From positions 1,472,386 through 1,518,011 of the forward strand of contig LLKB01000001.1 of assembly GCA_001414325.1 (NCBI GenBank): a stretch of DNA of 45,626 bases, written 5' to 3'. The notes beneath the pieces are model-generated. The model was not told where the DNA came from. It made no database searches and was given only the letters and a program-made list of their open reading frames with translations. Positions within the stretch are counted from its first letter, which is position 1. Every line of letters starts with the position of its first letter. Below, in pieces: positions 7,402 to 16,398 of this stretch. The DNA is from Butyribacter intestini (GTDB lineage Bacteria; Bacillota; Clostridia; Lachnospirales; Lachnospiraceae). The position numbers were made by a program, and so were the translations under genes.

Positions 7402-8622
7402 TTATAAATCTGACTTAGAATAATCTTGTGCATCCTTTATCTGCTCATAAAGTGATTTTCTGACTTTTTTTCTCGTGACCTCGACAAGTCCGAGTTTTGT
7501 CATATCGACAAGTATCGTTTTTACCGGGTCTTTCGCAAACTCGGTTCTAAGTCTGTCCATAAGCTGTTTGTTATAGTCTGCATCCTTCATATCTATAAAA
7601 TCTATGAGTATCATTCCTGACAGATTTCTAAGCCTTAGCTGCTTTGCTATCTGTGTTGCCGCTTCGAGATTGACTTTTAAAAATGTTTTTTGCACATCTT
7701 TCTTTTTTGAGATTGCTTTGCCTGTGTTCACATCAATAGACACAAGTGCCTCAGTAGGCTGTATCACAAGATAGCCGCCGTTTTTAAGCCAGACTTTAGG
7801 CATAAGTGCGTGTTCTAATGTCTTTGTAACATCATAGACTGCATCAAGTTTTCCGTCGGCATTATCCCAGCGTTTTATCTTTTTTATATCCTCAGGCTGA
7901 TATATCTTCGCAAACTCCATTATCCTGTTAAAGATTTCATCATCGTCCGTGATTATGCTTTCAAGCAGTGAATCATAGGAGTCTCTTATATCGCACAGAT
8001 AAGCGTCAGGGGCATGGTAAAGACAGTTAAACTTCGCCCTATGCACACCAAATTTTTTTATATTTTCAAGCTGCTGTTTAAGAAATGCTATCTCTTTTAA
8101 GATTTTTTCATCCGATGCATCCTTACAGTTTGTCCTTGCCACAAATCCGTAATCTCCGTCTATATTATTTCTCAGAAATCCCCTGAGCTGCTGTTTTCTC
8201 TCGGCATCTTTTATCTTCGACGATATGCTGACCGTTCTCTCTCCGTATATCAGCACGACATATTTTCCCGGAAAATTAAGTGTTCCTGAAAGCGTCGGCG
8301 GCTTTGTCTTTACCGCCTCCCTCTCTATCTGAATGATTATCTCATCACCTATAAGCACTCTTGTCCCGTCCGATACAACACCGTCCGTATGTATAGGACA
8401 AACTTTTGCATCGAGTGAGAGATACCCCATCTTTCCCTGCTCATACTCGACAAAAGCCGCATTTATATTTTTGACTATATTTCTGACTTTGCCGACATAT
8501 ATATCTCCTAAGAGTGAACCCGCATCCTCAGGCTGTGCCTGTATCTGTGCGACCTTTCCGTCCTCAACTCTCACCGACAGTACCGCACCGTCTTTTTTAG
8601 TTATAAGTAACTGATTTGCCAT
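7402..8622 (-). CDS. rng: Ribonuclease E/G family endoribonuclease
   Basis: A 406-residue RNase G-type enzyme without the long C-terminal scaffold of RNase E. An S1 RNA-binding domain (about 35-125, LLGDIYVGKVRNIVKNINAAF) precedes the catalytic DNase I-like domain. That domain has VSIDVNTGK and LIDFIDMKD, which supply the two metal-binding aspartates. It trims or degrades rRNA and mRNA. It starts three bases after the TIGR03936 gene stop and is the last gene of a four-gene run with the two radical SAM-associated proteins. In many Firmicutes rplU-rpmA follow this gene; here they do not. Confidence 0.9.
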   Translation of the reverse strand: MANQLLITKKDGAVLSVRVEDGKVAQIQAQPEDAGSLLGDIYVGKVRNIVKNINAAFVEYEQGKMGYLSLDAKVCPIHTDGVVSDGTRVLIGDEIIIQIEREAVKTKPPTLSGTLNFPGKYVVLIYGERTVSISSKIKDAERKQQLRGFLRNNIDGDYGFVARTNCKDASDEKILKEIAFLKQQLENIKKFGVHRAKFNCLYHAPDAYLCDIRDSYDSLLESIITDDDEIFNRIMEFAKIYQPEDIKKIKRWDNADGKLDAVYDVTKTLEHALMPKVWLKNGGYLVIQPTEALVSIDVNTGKAISKKKDVQKTFLKVNLEAATQIAKQLRLRNLSGMILIDFIDMKDADYNKQLMDRLRTEFAKDPVKTILVDMTKLGLVEVTRKKVRKSLYEQIKDAQDYSKSDL

Positions 8623-8625
8623 TAT

Positions 8626-9450
8626 TTAAGCCATCTCCTGTTTTCCAAACTCTGATAAAGGTACAAGACTGCACGGTGTTTCAGAATAAAGCAGATGCAC
8701 CTCTCCTTTTTTTGCTGTCTTATCAGCATACATTTCAAGCCTGTGTATCTGATAGTCGAGCGTATTATACTCAAATCCGTTCATCTTTGCCATAGCTTCT
8801 AAGACAAGCTCCGGCTTTATATTTACTACACTTCCCGCTGTAAGCTGACAATAAAATACAGGCTTATAAAAAGCAGTGTCTAATTCAAGACTGCCGTAAT
8901 CATTTTTTGTCTCATTTTTGAAAGCATCCATATCATTTTCAATATGATATATGTTCGGCTTTATATCCACTACCTTTTCTGAACGCTTTGTCTTTTTTAA
9001 TATCTCTATCTTTTCGGCTTCTTTTATCTTTCTTACTGCCTCTTTTGCAAATGCATCGTCTGTAAGAGGGTTGTCCTTATCCGGTTTTATACATATCACA
9101 TAGTCACACGCCGAGAGCATTGCCATTGACGGCTTTGCTTCATCATCAAGTATCGTAAAATCCTTGACCGTTATCTCATCATTCATAACGGCATTTATAC
9201 GCTCTATCATTTCTTCCTGAGAGTCACTTTTTTCCAGTGTCACATCAAGGTACTCCGCATCACTGCTAAGTCCTATTCCGAGTGGTGATGCAAAAGACAT
9301 AAGCTGATGTGGTGAAAATCCCTTACTGTAACTTACTTCTATCTCGGCACGCCTAAATGCTTTCTGAAAATATCGCATCACATCCAGATGGCCTATAAAA
9401 CGCATTGAACCAATTTTACTGAATTTTAATCTTGCTTTCATATCCGTCAC
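8626..9450 (-). CDS. TIGR03936 radical SAM-associated protein (DUF2344)
   Basis: A 274-residue DUF2344 protein: the N-terminal MKARLKFSKIGSMRFIGHLD motif, then RRAEIEVSYSKGFSPHQ and SPLGIGLSSDAEY. In many bacteria this domain is fused to the end of the TIGR03960 radical SAM protein; here they are separate genes overlapping by four bases (GTGA). The family role is unknown, though its constant link with RNase G suggests RNA or ribosome modification. The GTG at 9450 is taken as the start, with AAAGGAA upstream; ATG 9441 is a possible alternative. Confidence 0.88.
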   Translation of the reverse strand: MTDMKARLKFSKIGSMRFIGHLDVMRYFQKAFRRAEIEVSYSKGFSPHQLMSFASPLGIGLSSDAEYLDVTLEKSDSQEEMIERINAVMNDEITVKDFTILDDEAKPSMAMLSACDYVICIKPDKDNPLTDDAFAKEAVRKIKEAEKIEILKKTKRSEKVVDIKPNIYHIENDMDAFKNETKNDYGSLELDTAFYKPVFYCQLTAGSVVNIKPELVLEAMAKMNGFEYNTLDYQIHRLEMYADKTAKKGEVHLLYSETPCSLVPLSEFGKQEMA

Positions 9451-11336
9451 CCGTTCCTTTCCGCATCACTGCCTGTCAGATTTTCAACACATACACCGCA
9501 CTTAAATTTCATAGCACCGCAGCCTGCACATTTCACACGACAGTTAGGGGTAACCTGTGCTTTTAACGAATTTTCATACTCTCTTCGCATAAATTTCTTT
9601 GTGACACCTATATCTATGAAATCCCACGGGAACAGCTCGTCCTCAGGTCTTTCACGGCCGATATAAAATGCCATGTCAAGTCCATTGTCCTCAAATGCCT
9701 TAAGCCAGTTCTCATATTTAAAATATTCCGACCACGCATCATAAAAACACCCACTCTGATATGCTTCAAGTATAACCTTGTTAAGTCGTCTGTCACCTCT
9801 TGCAAACACTCCCTCAAGCTCTGATACATCTGCATCATGGCAGTTATACTTGATACTTTTCTGATTGAGCTGTTCTCTTACCTTGCCAAGCAGGAAATTT
9901 CTCTTATCCTTTGCCTGCTCCTTTGTGTTCATAGGTGACCACTGGAACGGTGTAAACGGCTTTGGCACAAATATTGATGTACTCGTGACAATGCTTACCT
10001 TTCCGTTTCTCTCATCTTTTGGAATCGTATAATATTCTCTTGCTATCTTGTCAGATAATATTGCAATCCCCTCTATATCATCATAAGTTTCACCCGGAAG
10101 TCCGAGCATAAAGTAAAGTTTTACCCTGTTCCAGCCTCCACGGAACGCATCCATGGCACCTGTAAGAATATTTTCCTCCGTAAGCCCCTTATTTATAACA
10201 TTTCTCATTCGCTGTGTTCCCGCTTCCGGAGCAAATGTAAGACTTGATTTTCTTATATCCTGCACCTTTGACATTACATCAAGTGCGAATGCATCTATCC
10301 TGAGCGACGGAAGTGAGATATTTACACCCTTGTCCCTGTATTCGTCTATAAGCCAGTAGACAAGTTCCGGAAGTTCCCTATAATCGCTTGAACTGAGCGA
10401 ACTAAGCGAAATCTCCTCATGTCCCGTTGCCTTTAACATAGCTGCTGCTCTCTTTTTAAGAAAATCAAGACTTCTCGGTCTTATAGGTCTGTAAAGCATA
10501 CCCGCCTGACAAAAGCGGCATCCTCTTATACATCCACGCTGTATCTCAAGCACAACTCTGTCCTGCGTGACCTTGATGTAAGGCACGAGCGGTTTTTCGG
10601 GATAATAAGTTTCCGACATATCAAGTTCCACCTGTTTGATAACAGTCTTAGGTGCTTCTTCCACGATAGGATAAAAATCTTTAAGTGTTCCGTCCCCGTT
10701 ATACTCCGCTTCATAAAACTGAGGTATATACATTCCCGGTATCTGTGCGGCAGCCTTTAAAAATTCCACTCTGTCATTACCTGACTTTTTCCACTCCTTG
10801 TATGCGTCCATAAGGTCAAAATATACAGTTTCTCCCTCTCCTATATAAAATATATCAAAGAAATCTGCTATAGGTTCAGGATTGTATGAACAGGGACCTC
10901 CGCCTATAACAAACGGATCATCCTTTGTCCTGTCCTTTGCCAGAAGCGGTATCTTTGAAAGGTCAAGTATCTGTAATATATTTGTATAACACATCTCATA
11001 CTGAAGCGTAATTCCAAGAAAATCAAAATTCTTTATCGGCTCCTGACTCTCCAATGCGAAAAGCGGTATATCCTGCTCACGCATTATCTTATCTAAATCC
11101 ACCCACGGTGAGTAGACTCTCTCACAATATATATCATCCCGCAGATTGAACATATCATATAATATCTGTATGCCAAGATGCGACATACCTATCTCATATA
11201 CATCGGGAAAGCACATACAAAATCGTATATCTACTTTTGAGGGATCTTTTTTTATCATGTTAATCTCGCCACCGATATATCTTGCCGGCTTATCAACAGA
11301 TAACAATATCTCATCACTTAAAGCTAGTTTTCTCAT
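9447..11336 (-). CDS. TIGR03960 B12-binding-domain radical SAM protein
   Basis: The 629-residue protein has an N-terminal cobalamin-binding-like region (about 1-200, with CMCFPDVYEIGMSHLG). It is followed by a radical SAM core with the Fe-S motif CIRGCRFCQAG (CxxxCxxC) and SLPSLRIDAF. A cysteine-rich C-terminus (NCRVKCAGCGAMKFKCGVC) may hold a second metal site. Its substrate is unknown. The ATG follows GGAGG at six bases, and the end overlaps the DUF2344 gene by four bases, so the two are probably translationally coupled. Confidence 0.9.
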   Translation of the reverse strand: MRKLALSDEILLSVDKPARYIGGEINMIKKDPSKVDIRFCMCFPDVYEIGMSHLGIQILYDMFNLRDDIYCERVYSPWVDLDKIMREQDIPLFALESQEPIKNFDFLGITLQYEMCYTNILQILDLSKIPLLAKDRTKDDPFVIGGGPCSYNPEPIADFFDIFYIGEGETVYFDLMDAYKEWKKSGNDRVEFLKAAAQIPGMYIPQFYEAEYNGDGTLKDFYPIVEEAPKTVIKQVELDMSETYYPEKPLVPYIKVTQDRVVLEIQRGCIRGCRFCQAGMLYRPIRPRSLDFLKKRAAAMLKATGHEEISLSSLSSSDYRELPELVYWLIDEYRDKGVNISLPSLRIDAFALDVMSKVQDIRKSSLTFAPEAGTQRMRNVINKGLTEENILTGAMDAFRGGWNRVKLYFMLGLPGETYDDIEGIAILSDKIAREYYTIPKDERNGKVSIVTSTSIFVPKPFTPFQWSPMNTKEQAKDKRNFLLGKVREQLNQKSIKYNCHDADVSELEGVFARGDRRLNKVILEAYQSGCFYDAWSEYFKYENWLKAFEDNGLDMAFYIGRERPEDELFPWDFIDIGVTKKFMRREYENSLKAQVTPNCRVKCAGCGAMKFKCGVCVENLTGSDAERNG

Positions 11337-11700
11337 TCAGTTCCTCCATAACATCACTTATAATATTTCCGGTAATTTCAACCATATCATGCCAAACTGT
11401 GCCTTCTTTTGACATCGCCTGTCTGATAGATTTATTACTATAGTTTCCGATTGTAAGATCTCCAAAACATAAAACAAGAACAGCAGAAAATATAAGTAAA
11501 AGAAGTGTTATCTTTGTCATAAGCGACGAACCATCACCCACATTTTCCTGCATTTCCTCGTAATTGTCAGAAAATGCCAGCCGCGCTCTCATTATTTTTT
11601 CTGAACGTGTATCAACTGGCATTTCTTCATTATAATCATATTCATTCATATTCTTATACATAATTTGCATAACATAACTTTTATGTAAATTATGCTGCAT
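11314..11700 (-). CDS. Hypothetical single-pass membrane protein
   Basis: I do not recognise this protein of about 110-128 residues. An acidic, polar N-terminal half leads to one membrane helix (about LMTKITLLLLIFSAVLVLCF), then a C-terminal domain of about 55 residues rich in Ser, Asn and Glu. The topology fits a short cytoplasmic segment with the C-terminus outside. It overlaps the TIGR03960 start by 23 bases and heads this run of four genes. The start is uncertain: AGGAGG lies only two bases from the ATG at 11700, and in-frame ATGs follow at residues 11, 14 and 18. Confidence 0.6.
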   Translation of the reverse strand: MQHNLHKSYVMQIMYKNMNEYDYNEEMPVDTRSEKIMRARLAFSDNYEEMQENVGDGSSLMTKITLLLLIFSAVLVLCFGDLTIGNYSNKSIRQAMSKEGTVWHDMVEITGNIISDVMEELNEKTSFK

Positions 11701-11793
11701 ACCCTCCTAATCATTATTTTCAATTTCACAATTACCTTTTTTAAGGATATGCTTTTACATTTAAAGACATGACTTTTATTTGGTACTTTATTT

Positions 11794-12813
11794 TTATTTA
11801 TCAGCGTCCCATGTAAGACCTTGATACTCATGACATTCCTCACGCGTGAGAAGTGCCTGGATTGCATCAGTGGCAGATACTCCGTCAAATAACACCTCGT
11901 TTATCTGTTCTACGATAGGCATTGAAACATTGTATTTCTTAGCAAGTGCAAATGCAGCTTTTGCTGAATAAACACCCTCTACAACCTGTTTTACCTCTTT
12001 CATAGCCTCATCCATAGACATTCCTTTGCCGATTAATACACCGGCATTATGATTACGGCTGTGTGTACTTGTACAGGTAACGATAAGGTCACCTATTCCC
12101 GAAAGTCCACAAAAAGTTTCCATATGACCACCCATAGCAACACCAAGTCTTGCAATCTCAGTTATACCTCTTGTGATGAGTGCTGCCTTCGTATTGTCTC
12201 CAAGTCCGAGTCCGTCGCAGACACCGGCTGCAAGTGCTATTACATTTTTGATAGAACCTCCCAGCTCAATGCCGGTTATATCAGGGCTTGTATATACTCT
12301 GAAACGGTCATTCATAAATATCTTCTGAACATATTTTGCGGTTTCTTTTGATGTAGACCCAACTACAACTGTAGTAGGCATACCTATTGAAACTTCCTCT
12401 GCATGACTTGGTCCTGACAATACAGAGACATCCATTCCGGGCATTTCCTCACAAATTATATCTCTAAGTGTCATCAATGTATCATTCTCAATTCCCTTTG
12501 CAACATTTACTATCCTTTGTCCCTTAGGGATAAATTCTGAAGCTTTTTTTGCAGTTGATCTGACATAAGGTGAAGCAACAGAAAAAACTATAAGATCGAA
12601 TCCCTTACAGGCACTTTCAAGATTACTTGTAACAACTACCGACTCAGGAAGCTTAACTCCCGGAAGTCTGTCTTTATGTTCCCTGTGTGTCTGTAACATC
12701 TCAACTTCCGACTCTACAGCCGACCAGAGTGTTACCTCATGACCATTATTTGCTAACATTATCGCAAGTGCCGTTCCCCAACTTCCGGCGCCTAAAAAAC
12801 TAACTTTACTCAT
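11794..12813 (-). CDS. gpsA: NAD(P)-dependent glycerol-3-phosphate dehydrogenase
   Basis: It reduces dihydroxyacetone phosphate to sn-glycerol-3-phosphate, the backbone for phospholipids. The 339-residue protein shows the N-terminal Rossmann motif FLGAGSWGTALA, the LSGPSHAEEV region, and the C-terminal catalytic part GGSIKNVIALAAGVCDGLGLG with its conserved lysine. ATG 12813 is chosen because GGAGG lies just upstream; an in-frame ATG at 12834 lacks one. It follows plsY, the enzyme that consumes its product, in the common Firmicute order der-plsY-gpsA. Confidence 0.96.
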   Translation of the reverse strand: MSKVSFLGAGSWGTALAIMLANNGHEVTLWSAVESEVEMLQTHREHKDRLPGVKLPESVVVTSNLESACKGFDLIVFSVASPYVRSTAKKASEFIPKGQRIVNVAKGIENDTLMTLRDIICEEMPGMDVSVLSGPSHAEEVSIGMPTTVVVGSTSKETAKYVQKIFMNDRFRVYTSPDITGIELGGSIKNVIALAAGVCDGLGLGDNTKAALITRGITEIARLGVAMGGHMETFCGLSGIGDLIVTCTSTHSRNHNAGVLIGKGMSMDEAMKEVKQVVEGVYSAKAAFALAKKYNVSMPIVEQINEVLFDGVSATDAIQALLTREECHEYQGLTWDADK

Positions 12814-12891
12814 AATAATCCTCCATTTCTGCACAGTCTTTTGTGCATCTCATACCATTCTCTTTTCTAAAATAATGTGACATTTCTGCCA

Positions 12892-13524
12892 CTACATCTC
12901 TTTTTTTGAACCAATCTTATTCTCTTTTCCATGAATCAGTCTTACAATGTTCTGCCTATGCTGGAAATATGCAAAAGCTGTAAATAACAGACTGATTACC
13001 ATCATATGTATAAATCCCTTATCATTTCGATGCATTATCAAGGTATTTGCCGGTATATACCACGCAACAACAAGTGAACCAAGTGATACATATCTCGTAC
13101 ACACAACTATCAATGCAAATATCAAAATTCCGGTTGGAATAAAAAGCGGGTGTGCAGCCGACATAACGACAGCCGCCGTAACTGCAATACCTTTTCCACC
13201 CTTAAATCCAAGATAAAAAGGGTAATTATGTCCAAGTACCACACCAAGTCCCATATACAAACATAAGAGATACCAGTTGTCAGGTGATAAGAATATCCTT
13301 ATCACAAGAATCGGCATGACAGCTTTTGCAAGATCTCCCACAAATGTTATAAGTGCAGGCAGCTTGCCTAAAACTCTCAAAACATTTGTAGTACCTGCAT
13401 TGCCACTCCCATGTTCCCTTATATCTATATGATGGAATTTTCCCACAAAATATCCGCTTGATATACACCCGCAAAAATACCCTATCACCAAACAGATTAT
13501 GTTATGAATCATATCTTCGCCCAT
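12892..13524 (-). CDS. plsY: Acyl-phosphate:glycerol-3-phosphate acyltransferase PlsY
   Basis: An integral membrane enzyme (210 residues, five predicted helices) that transfers an acyl group from acyl-phosphate to glycerol-3-phosphate, giving lysophosphatidic acid. Characteristic motifs are SGNAGTTNVLR near residue 35 (phosphate binding), GHNYPFYLGFKGGKG near residue 105, and a glycine- and serine-rich C-terminal loop. The start at 13524 is preferred over 13542 because GGAG lies six bases upstream. It lies between der and gpsA, and its substrate comes from the next gene. Confidence 0.95.
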   Translation of the reverse strand: MGEDMIHNIICLVIGYFCGCISSGYFVGKFHHIDIREHGSGNAGTTNVLRVLGKLPALITFVGDLAKAVMPILVIRIFLSPDNWYLLCLYMGLGVVLGHNYPFYLGFKGGKGIAVTAAVVMSAAHPLFIPTGILIFALIVVCTRYVSLGSLVVAWYIPANTLIMHRNDKGFIHMMVISLLFTAFAYFQHRQNIVRLIHGKENKIGSKKEM

Positions 13525-13595
13525 TTCAATCTCCATTCCCACTCAAAACATTGAGTATGGTATAAAAAAGCTGAATCAATTTTCATACCGGCCTT

Positions 13596-14915
13596 TTATT
13601 TTTCTTTGCGTTCTCTTATTATAAACTTAAGAGGTGTCCCGGCAAAACCGAATGCCTCTCTTATCTTATTCTCAAGATACCTCGTATATGAGAAATGCAT
13701 AAGTCTCTTGTCATTTACAAATATAACAAATGTAGGCGGTTTTACGCTTACCTGTGTCATATAATATATTTTAAGCCTTCTTCCCTTATCTGATGGCGGC
13801 TGCTGCATTGCAACTGCTTCAGTAAGGATTTCGTTAAGAACACCCGTTGCTATTCTTAATGAATGATTTTGTATAACAACCTCAATGGCCTCAAACAACT
13901 TTGGAAGTCTCTGTCCCGTAAGTGCCGACACAAACATAATCTCAGCATAAGGCATGAATGACAGTGTATTTCTTACTTTTTTACTAAATTCAGACACTGT
14001 CTTATTGTCCTTTTCAATAGCATCCCACTTATTGACTGCTATTATCATACCACGACCTCTGTCATGGGCGATTCCGGCAATCTTTGCATCCTGCTCGGTG
14101 ATACCCTCAGTCGCATCGATAACAAGGACTACCACATCGGCTCTCTCAACAGCTGAAACCGTGCGGAGTATTGAATATCTCTCGATTTCCTCTTTTATCT
14201 TATTTTTTCTTCTAAGACCAGCTGTATCTATAAATACATATTCTTTGCCATTCCACTTTACTGCCGTATCAACTGCATCTCTTGTAGTTCCGGCAACATC
14301 AGACACAATAACCCTATTTTCTCCGAGAAGTTTATTTATAATCGATGATTTTCCTGCATTTGGCTTGCCGACTATCGCAATCCTCGGTCTTTCATCCTCA
14401 GCATCATCCTCATTTTCAGGAAAAAGAGCTGTGACTTCATCGAGCATATCACCAATTCCTAATTTGCCAATTGATGATATAGGATACGGATCTCCGAGTC
14501 CTAAATTGTAAAATTCGTAAACATCAGGCATAAGCTTGTCAAAATTATCTACTTTATTTACGACAAGAACTATCTTTTTCTGTGCTTTTCTAAGCATCTC
14601 AGCGACTTTATAATCAGCATCGACAACACCCTGCTTTACATCGACAACGAACATTACAACATCTGCCATCTCAATCGCCATCTCAGCCTGCTCTCTCATA
14701 TGGCGGAGCATCTGATTGTTTGTCTCAGGCTCGATTCCACCGGTATCCATCAGTGTAAAGTGATAATTAAGCCAGTTTACATCAGCGTATATCCTGTCTC
14801 TTGTAACACCCGGAGTATCTTTTACTATCGACAGGCGTTCGCCGACAAGCATATTAAAAAGTGTTGATTTTCCGACATTTGGTCGTCCGACTATCGCTAC
14901 TATAGGTTTAGCCAT
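13596..14915 (-). CDS. der: Ribosome biogenesis GTPase Der (EngA)
   Basis: A 439-residue tandem GTPase needed for 50S subunit assembly. The first G domain has GRPNVGKST, DTGGIE and NKVD; the second has GKPNAGKSS, DTAGLRRK and NKWD. The KH-like domain fills the last 90 or so residues (KGRRLKIYYMTQVSVKPPTF). The family length is normal. GGAGG sits five bases before the ATG. Just upstream lies the 44-bp palindromic repeat (copy B), which would be in the transcript leader. Confidence 0.97.
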   Translation of the reverse strand: MAKPIVAIVGRPNVGKSTLFNMLVGERLSIVKDTPGVTRDRIYADVNWLNYHFTLMDTGGIEPETNNQMLRHMREQAEMAIEMADVVMFVVDVKQGVVDADYKVAEMLRKAQKKIVLVVNKVDNFDKLMPDVYEFYNLGLGDPYPISSIGKLGIGDMLDEVTALFPENEDDAEDERPRIAIVGKPNAGKSSIINKLLGENRVIVSDVAGTTRDAVDTAVKWNGKEYVFIDTAGLRRKNKIKEEIERYSILRTVSAVERADVVVLVIDATEGITEQDAKIAGIAHDRGRGMIIAVNKWDAIEKDNKTVSEFSKKVRNTLSFMPYAEIMFVSALTGQRLPKLFEAIEVVIQNHSLRIATGVLNEILTEAVAMQQPPSDKGRRLKIYYMTQVSVKPPTFVIFVNDKRLMHFSYTRYLENKIREAFGFAGTPLKFIIRERKEK

Positions 14916-14937
14916 ATGAACCTCCGTTTCTATTTTA

Positions 14938-14981
14938 TGTACTCCCGGTATCCTCTCAAAACAAAGAATACTGAGAGCACA
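14938..14981. repeat. 44-bp imperfect palindromic repeat, copy B
   Basis: It has the same length and ends as copy A at 429-472. It lies 22 bases above the der ATG, and read on the minus strand gives a hairpin (TGTGCTCTC with GGGAGTACA) close to the der Shine-Dalgarno sequence. Confidence 0.6.
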
Positions 14982-15054
14982 TTTTTTGACACTTTATCCG
15001 TTACAGCACGCACTTTAAATTACGAACAATAACCTTATCTGTAATTAACCTGCT

Positions 15055-16170
15055 TTATGCTTCTTTAACATTTTTGATAAGATAATTTTTTACATTCTTA
15101 TATAAAATATCATCTTTTATAATAGACTTTGCATCTACTCCATAATAATCCTTAAATGTAGAATTAAGTTCTTTCTCACTCTTACAATTATAGTTTGTAA
15201 GATAAGTCTTAACTTCATCCTTATACTGTTTGTCTGTAACCTTTATATTTTCTTTTTCAGCTACAGCACCATAAACAAGCTGCTTTCCAACATCAGACTT
15301 AGCTGTAGTCTCAAGCTGTTTGTTAAAATCTTTAGTTGAAAGATTCTGTGACTTAAGATAATTCTCAAGTGTGTAGCCATTACTTTTAAGGTAATATGTT
15401 ATAGATGTCTTAAGCTGTGTTTTCATTGTGTCCATCTTTGATTTAGGATAATCTTTTATCTTACAAGTGTCATAGAATACCTTCCATGCCTTCTCACCTA
15501 AAAGCGTGTCCCTTACATACTGTGTATATCCCTTTGCAGTATTTTCATAATTCTTATCAAAATCTTTTAAATTTTTCTTTACGAATTTGTCCGTAAGTTT
15601 TGGATATACTTCCTTAAAGTTTATCGTAACAGAAAATACCGCCTTTTTACCGGCAATTTTCTGGTTCTGACTGTAAGATTTAGGGAATGTAACCTTTACT
15701 TTACATTTTGAGCCAATCTTTTTACCGATAAGTCCATCCTCAAAACCGTCAATAAATGATTTTGAACCGATTTCAAGATCATATCCTGCTTTGTTTGTCT
15801 TTTTTGTAAGACTGCCTCCGTCAAAAGTCTTTCCATTTATTTTTCCAACATAATAGATATTTACTATATCGCCTTTTTTTACTTTTCCTGTTTTTACCTT
15901 TTTATAATCCCCTGTACTCTTGATATTCTTCTCCAACTGCTCTTTTGTGGATTTGTCGATCTCACTCTTTTTGATCTTAATGGTTGAATAATCGCCAAGT
16001 GTTACATAATCAAGACATTTTACACTCTCTGCACTTTCTTTTTTTGTATCAGAAGTTGTCTTTTTATTTGTTATCGCATTTTTAAGTTTGTTCGTAGCTG
16101 AACATCCTGTTGATGCGAGTGCAATCGATGCACAAAGTGTTACTGCCAGCAATTTACTATATTTTTTCAA
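15055..16170 (-). CDS. Lipoprotein foldase: FKBP-type prolyl isomerase with trigger-factor-like C-terminus
   Basis: A 371-residue exported lipoprotein: a signal peptide with a lipobox ending at Cys23 (ALASTGC), a Lys/Thr/Ser linker, an FKBP domain (about 85-190: KKGDIVNIYYVGKI, FIDGFEDGLIGKKIG), then a helical region like the trigger-factor C-terminus (about 195-371). It lacks the ribosome-binding N-terminal domain of true trigger factor, so it should fold exported proteins at the outer face of the membrane. Annotation as plain trigger factor (tig) would mislead. The start is TTG, seven bases after GGAGG. It has its own promoter, divergent from prs. Confidence 0.88.
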   Translation of the reverse strand: MKKYSKLLAVTLCASIALASTGCSATNKLKNAITNKKTTSDTKKESAESVKCLDYVTLGDYSTIKIKKSEIDKSTKEQLEKNIKSTGDYKKVKTGKVKKGDIVNIYYVGKINGKTFDGGSLTKKTNKAGYDLEIGSKSFIDGFEDGLIGKKIGSKCKVKVTFPKSYSQNQKIAGKKAVFSVTINFKEVYPKLTDKFVKKNLKDFDKNYENTAKGYTQYVRDTLLGEKAWKVFYDTCKIKDYPKSKMDTMKTQLKTSITYYLKSNGYTLENYLKSQNLSTKDFNKQLETTAKSDVGKQLVYGAVAEKENIKVTDKQYKDEVKTYLTNYNCKSEKELNSTFKDYYGVDAKSIIKDDILYKNVKNYLIKNVKEA

Positions 16171-16259
16171 AATAATTCCTCCAGATAATAAATATTTATT
16201 TTATTTTGTAATACTTTAAAGTACACATTTTCGCTTCAAAGCAAAACACAACAATCTAT

Positions 16260-16288
16260 TTTATACCATAAATCCATCAAAAAATCAA
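16260..16288 (-). promoter_or_regulatory. Promoter of the foldase lipoprotein gene
   Basis: Minus-strand TTGATT (16283-16288), 17 bases, then TATAAA (16260-16265). It is followed by a leader of about 85 bases. Confidence 0.65.
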
Positions 16289-16301
16289 CCTTGTATATCA
16301 C

Positions 16302-16330
16302 TTGACGATATTTCAGAAAAAAGTTATAGT
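16302..16330 (+). promoter_or_regulatory. Promoter of prs
   Basis: TTGACG (16302-16307), exactly 17 bases, TATAGT (16325-16330). Back to back with the lipoprotein promoter, 13 bases apart. Confidence 0.75.
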
Positions 16331-16398
16331 ATTTCAAGGTAGTTATATACAACTAATTAAAATAAACGCATACATTCTGATGCAGAGAGAGGTAGATA

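Noticed and set aside
12049-12351. Plus-strand ORF inside gpsA
   Set aside because: It is antisense to a well-conserved gene and its product shows no recognisable domain. The same holds for similar long antisense frames in der, ilvB, ilvD and others.
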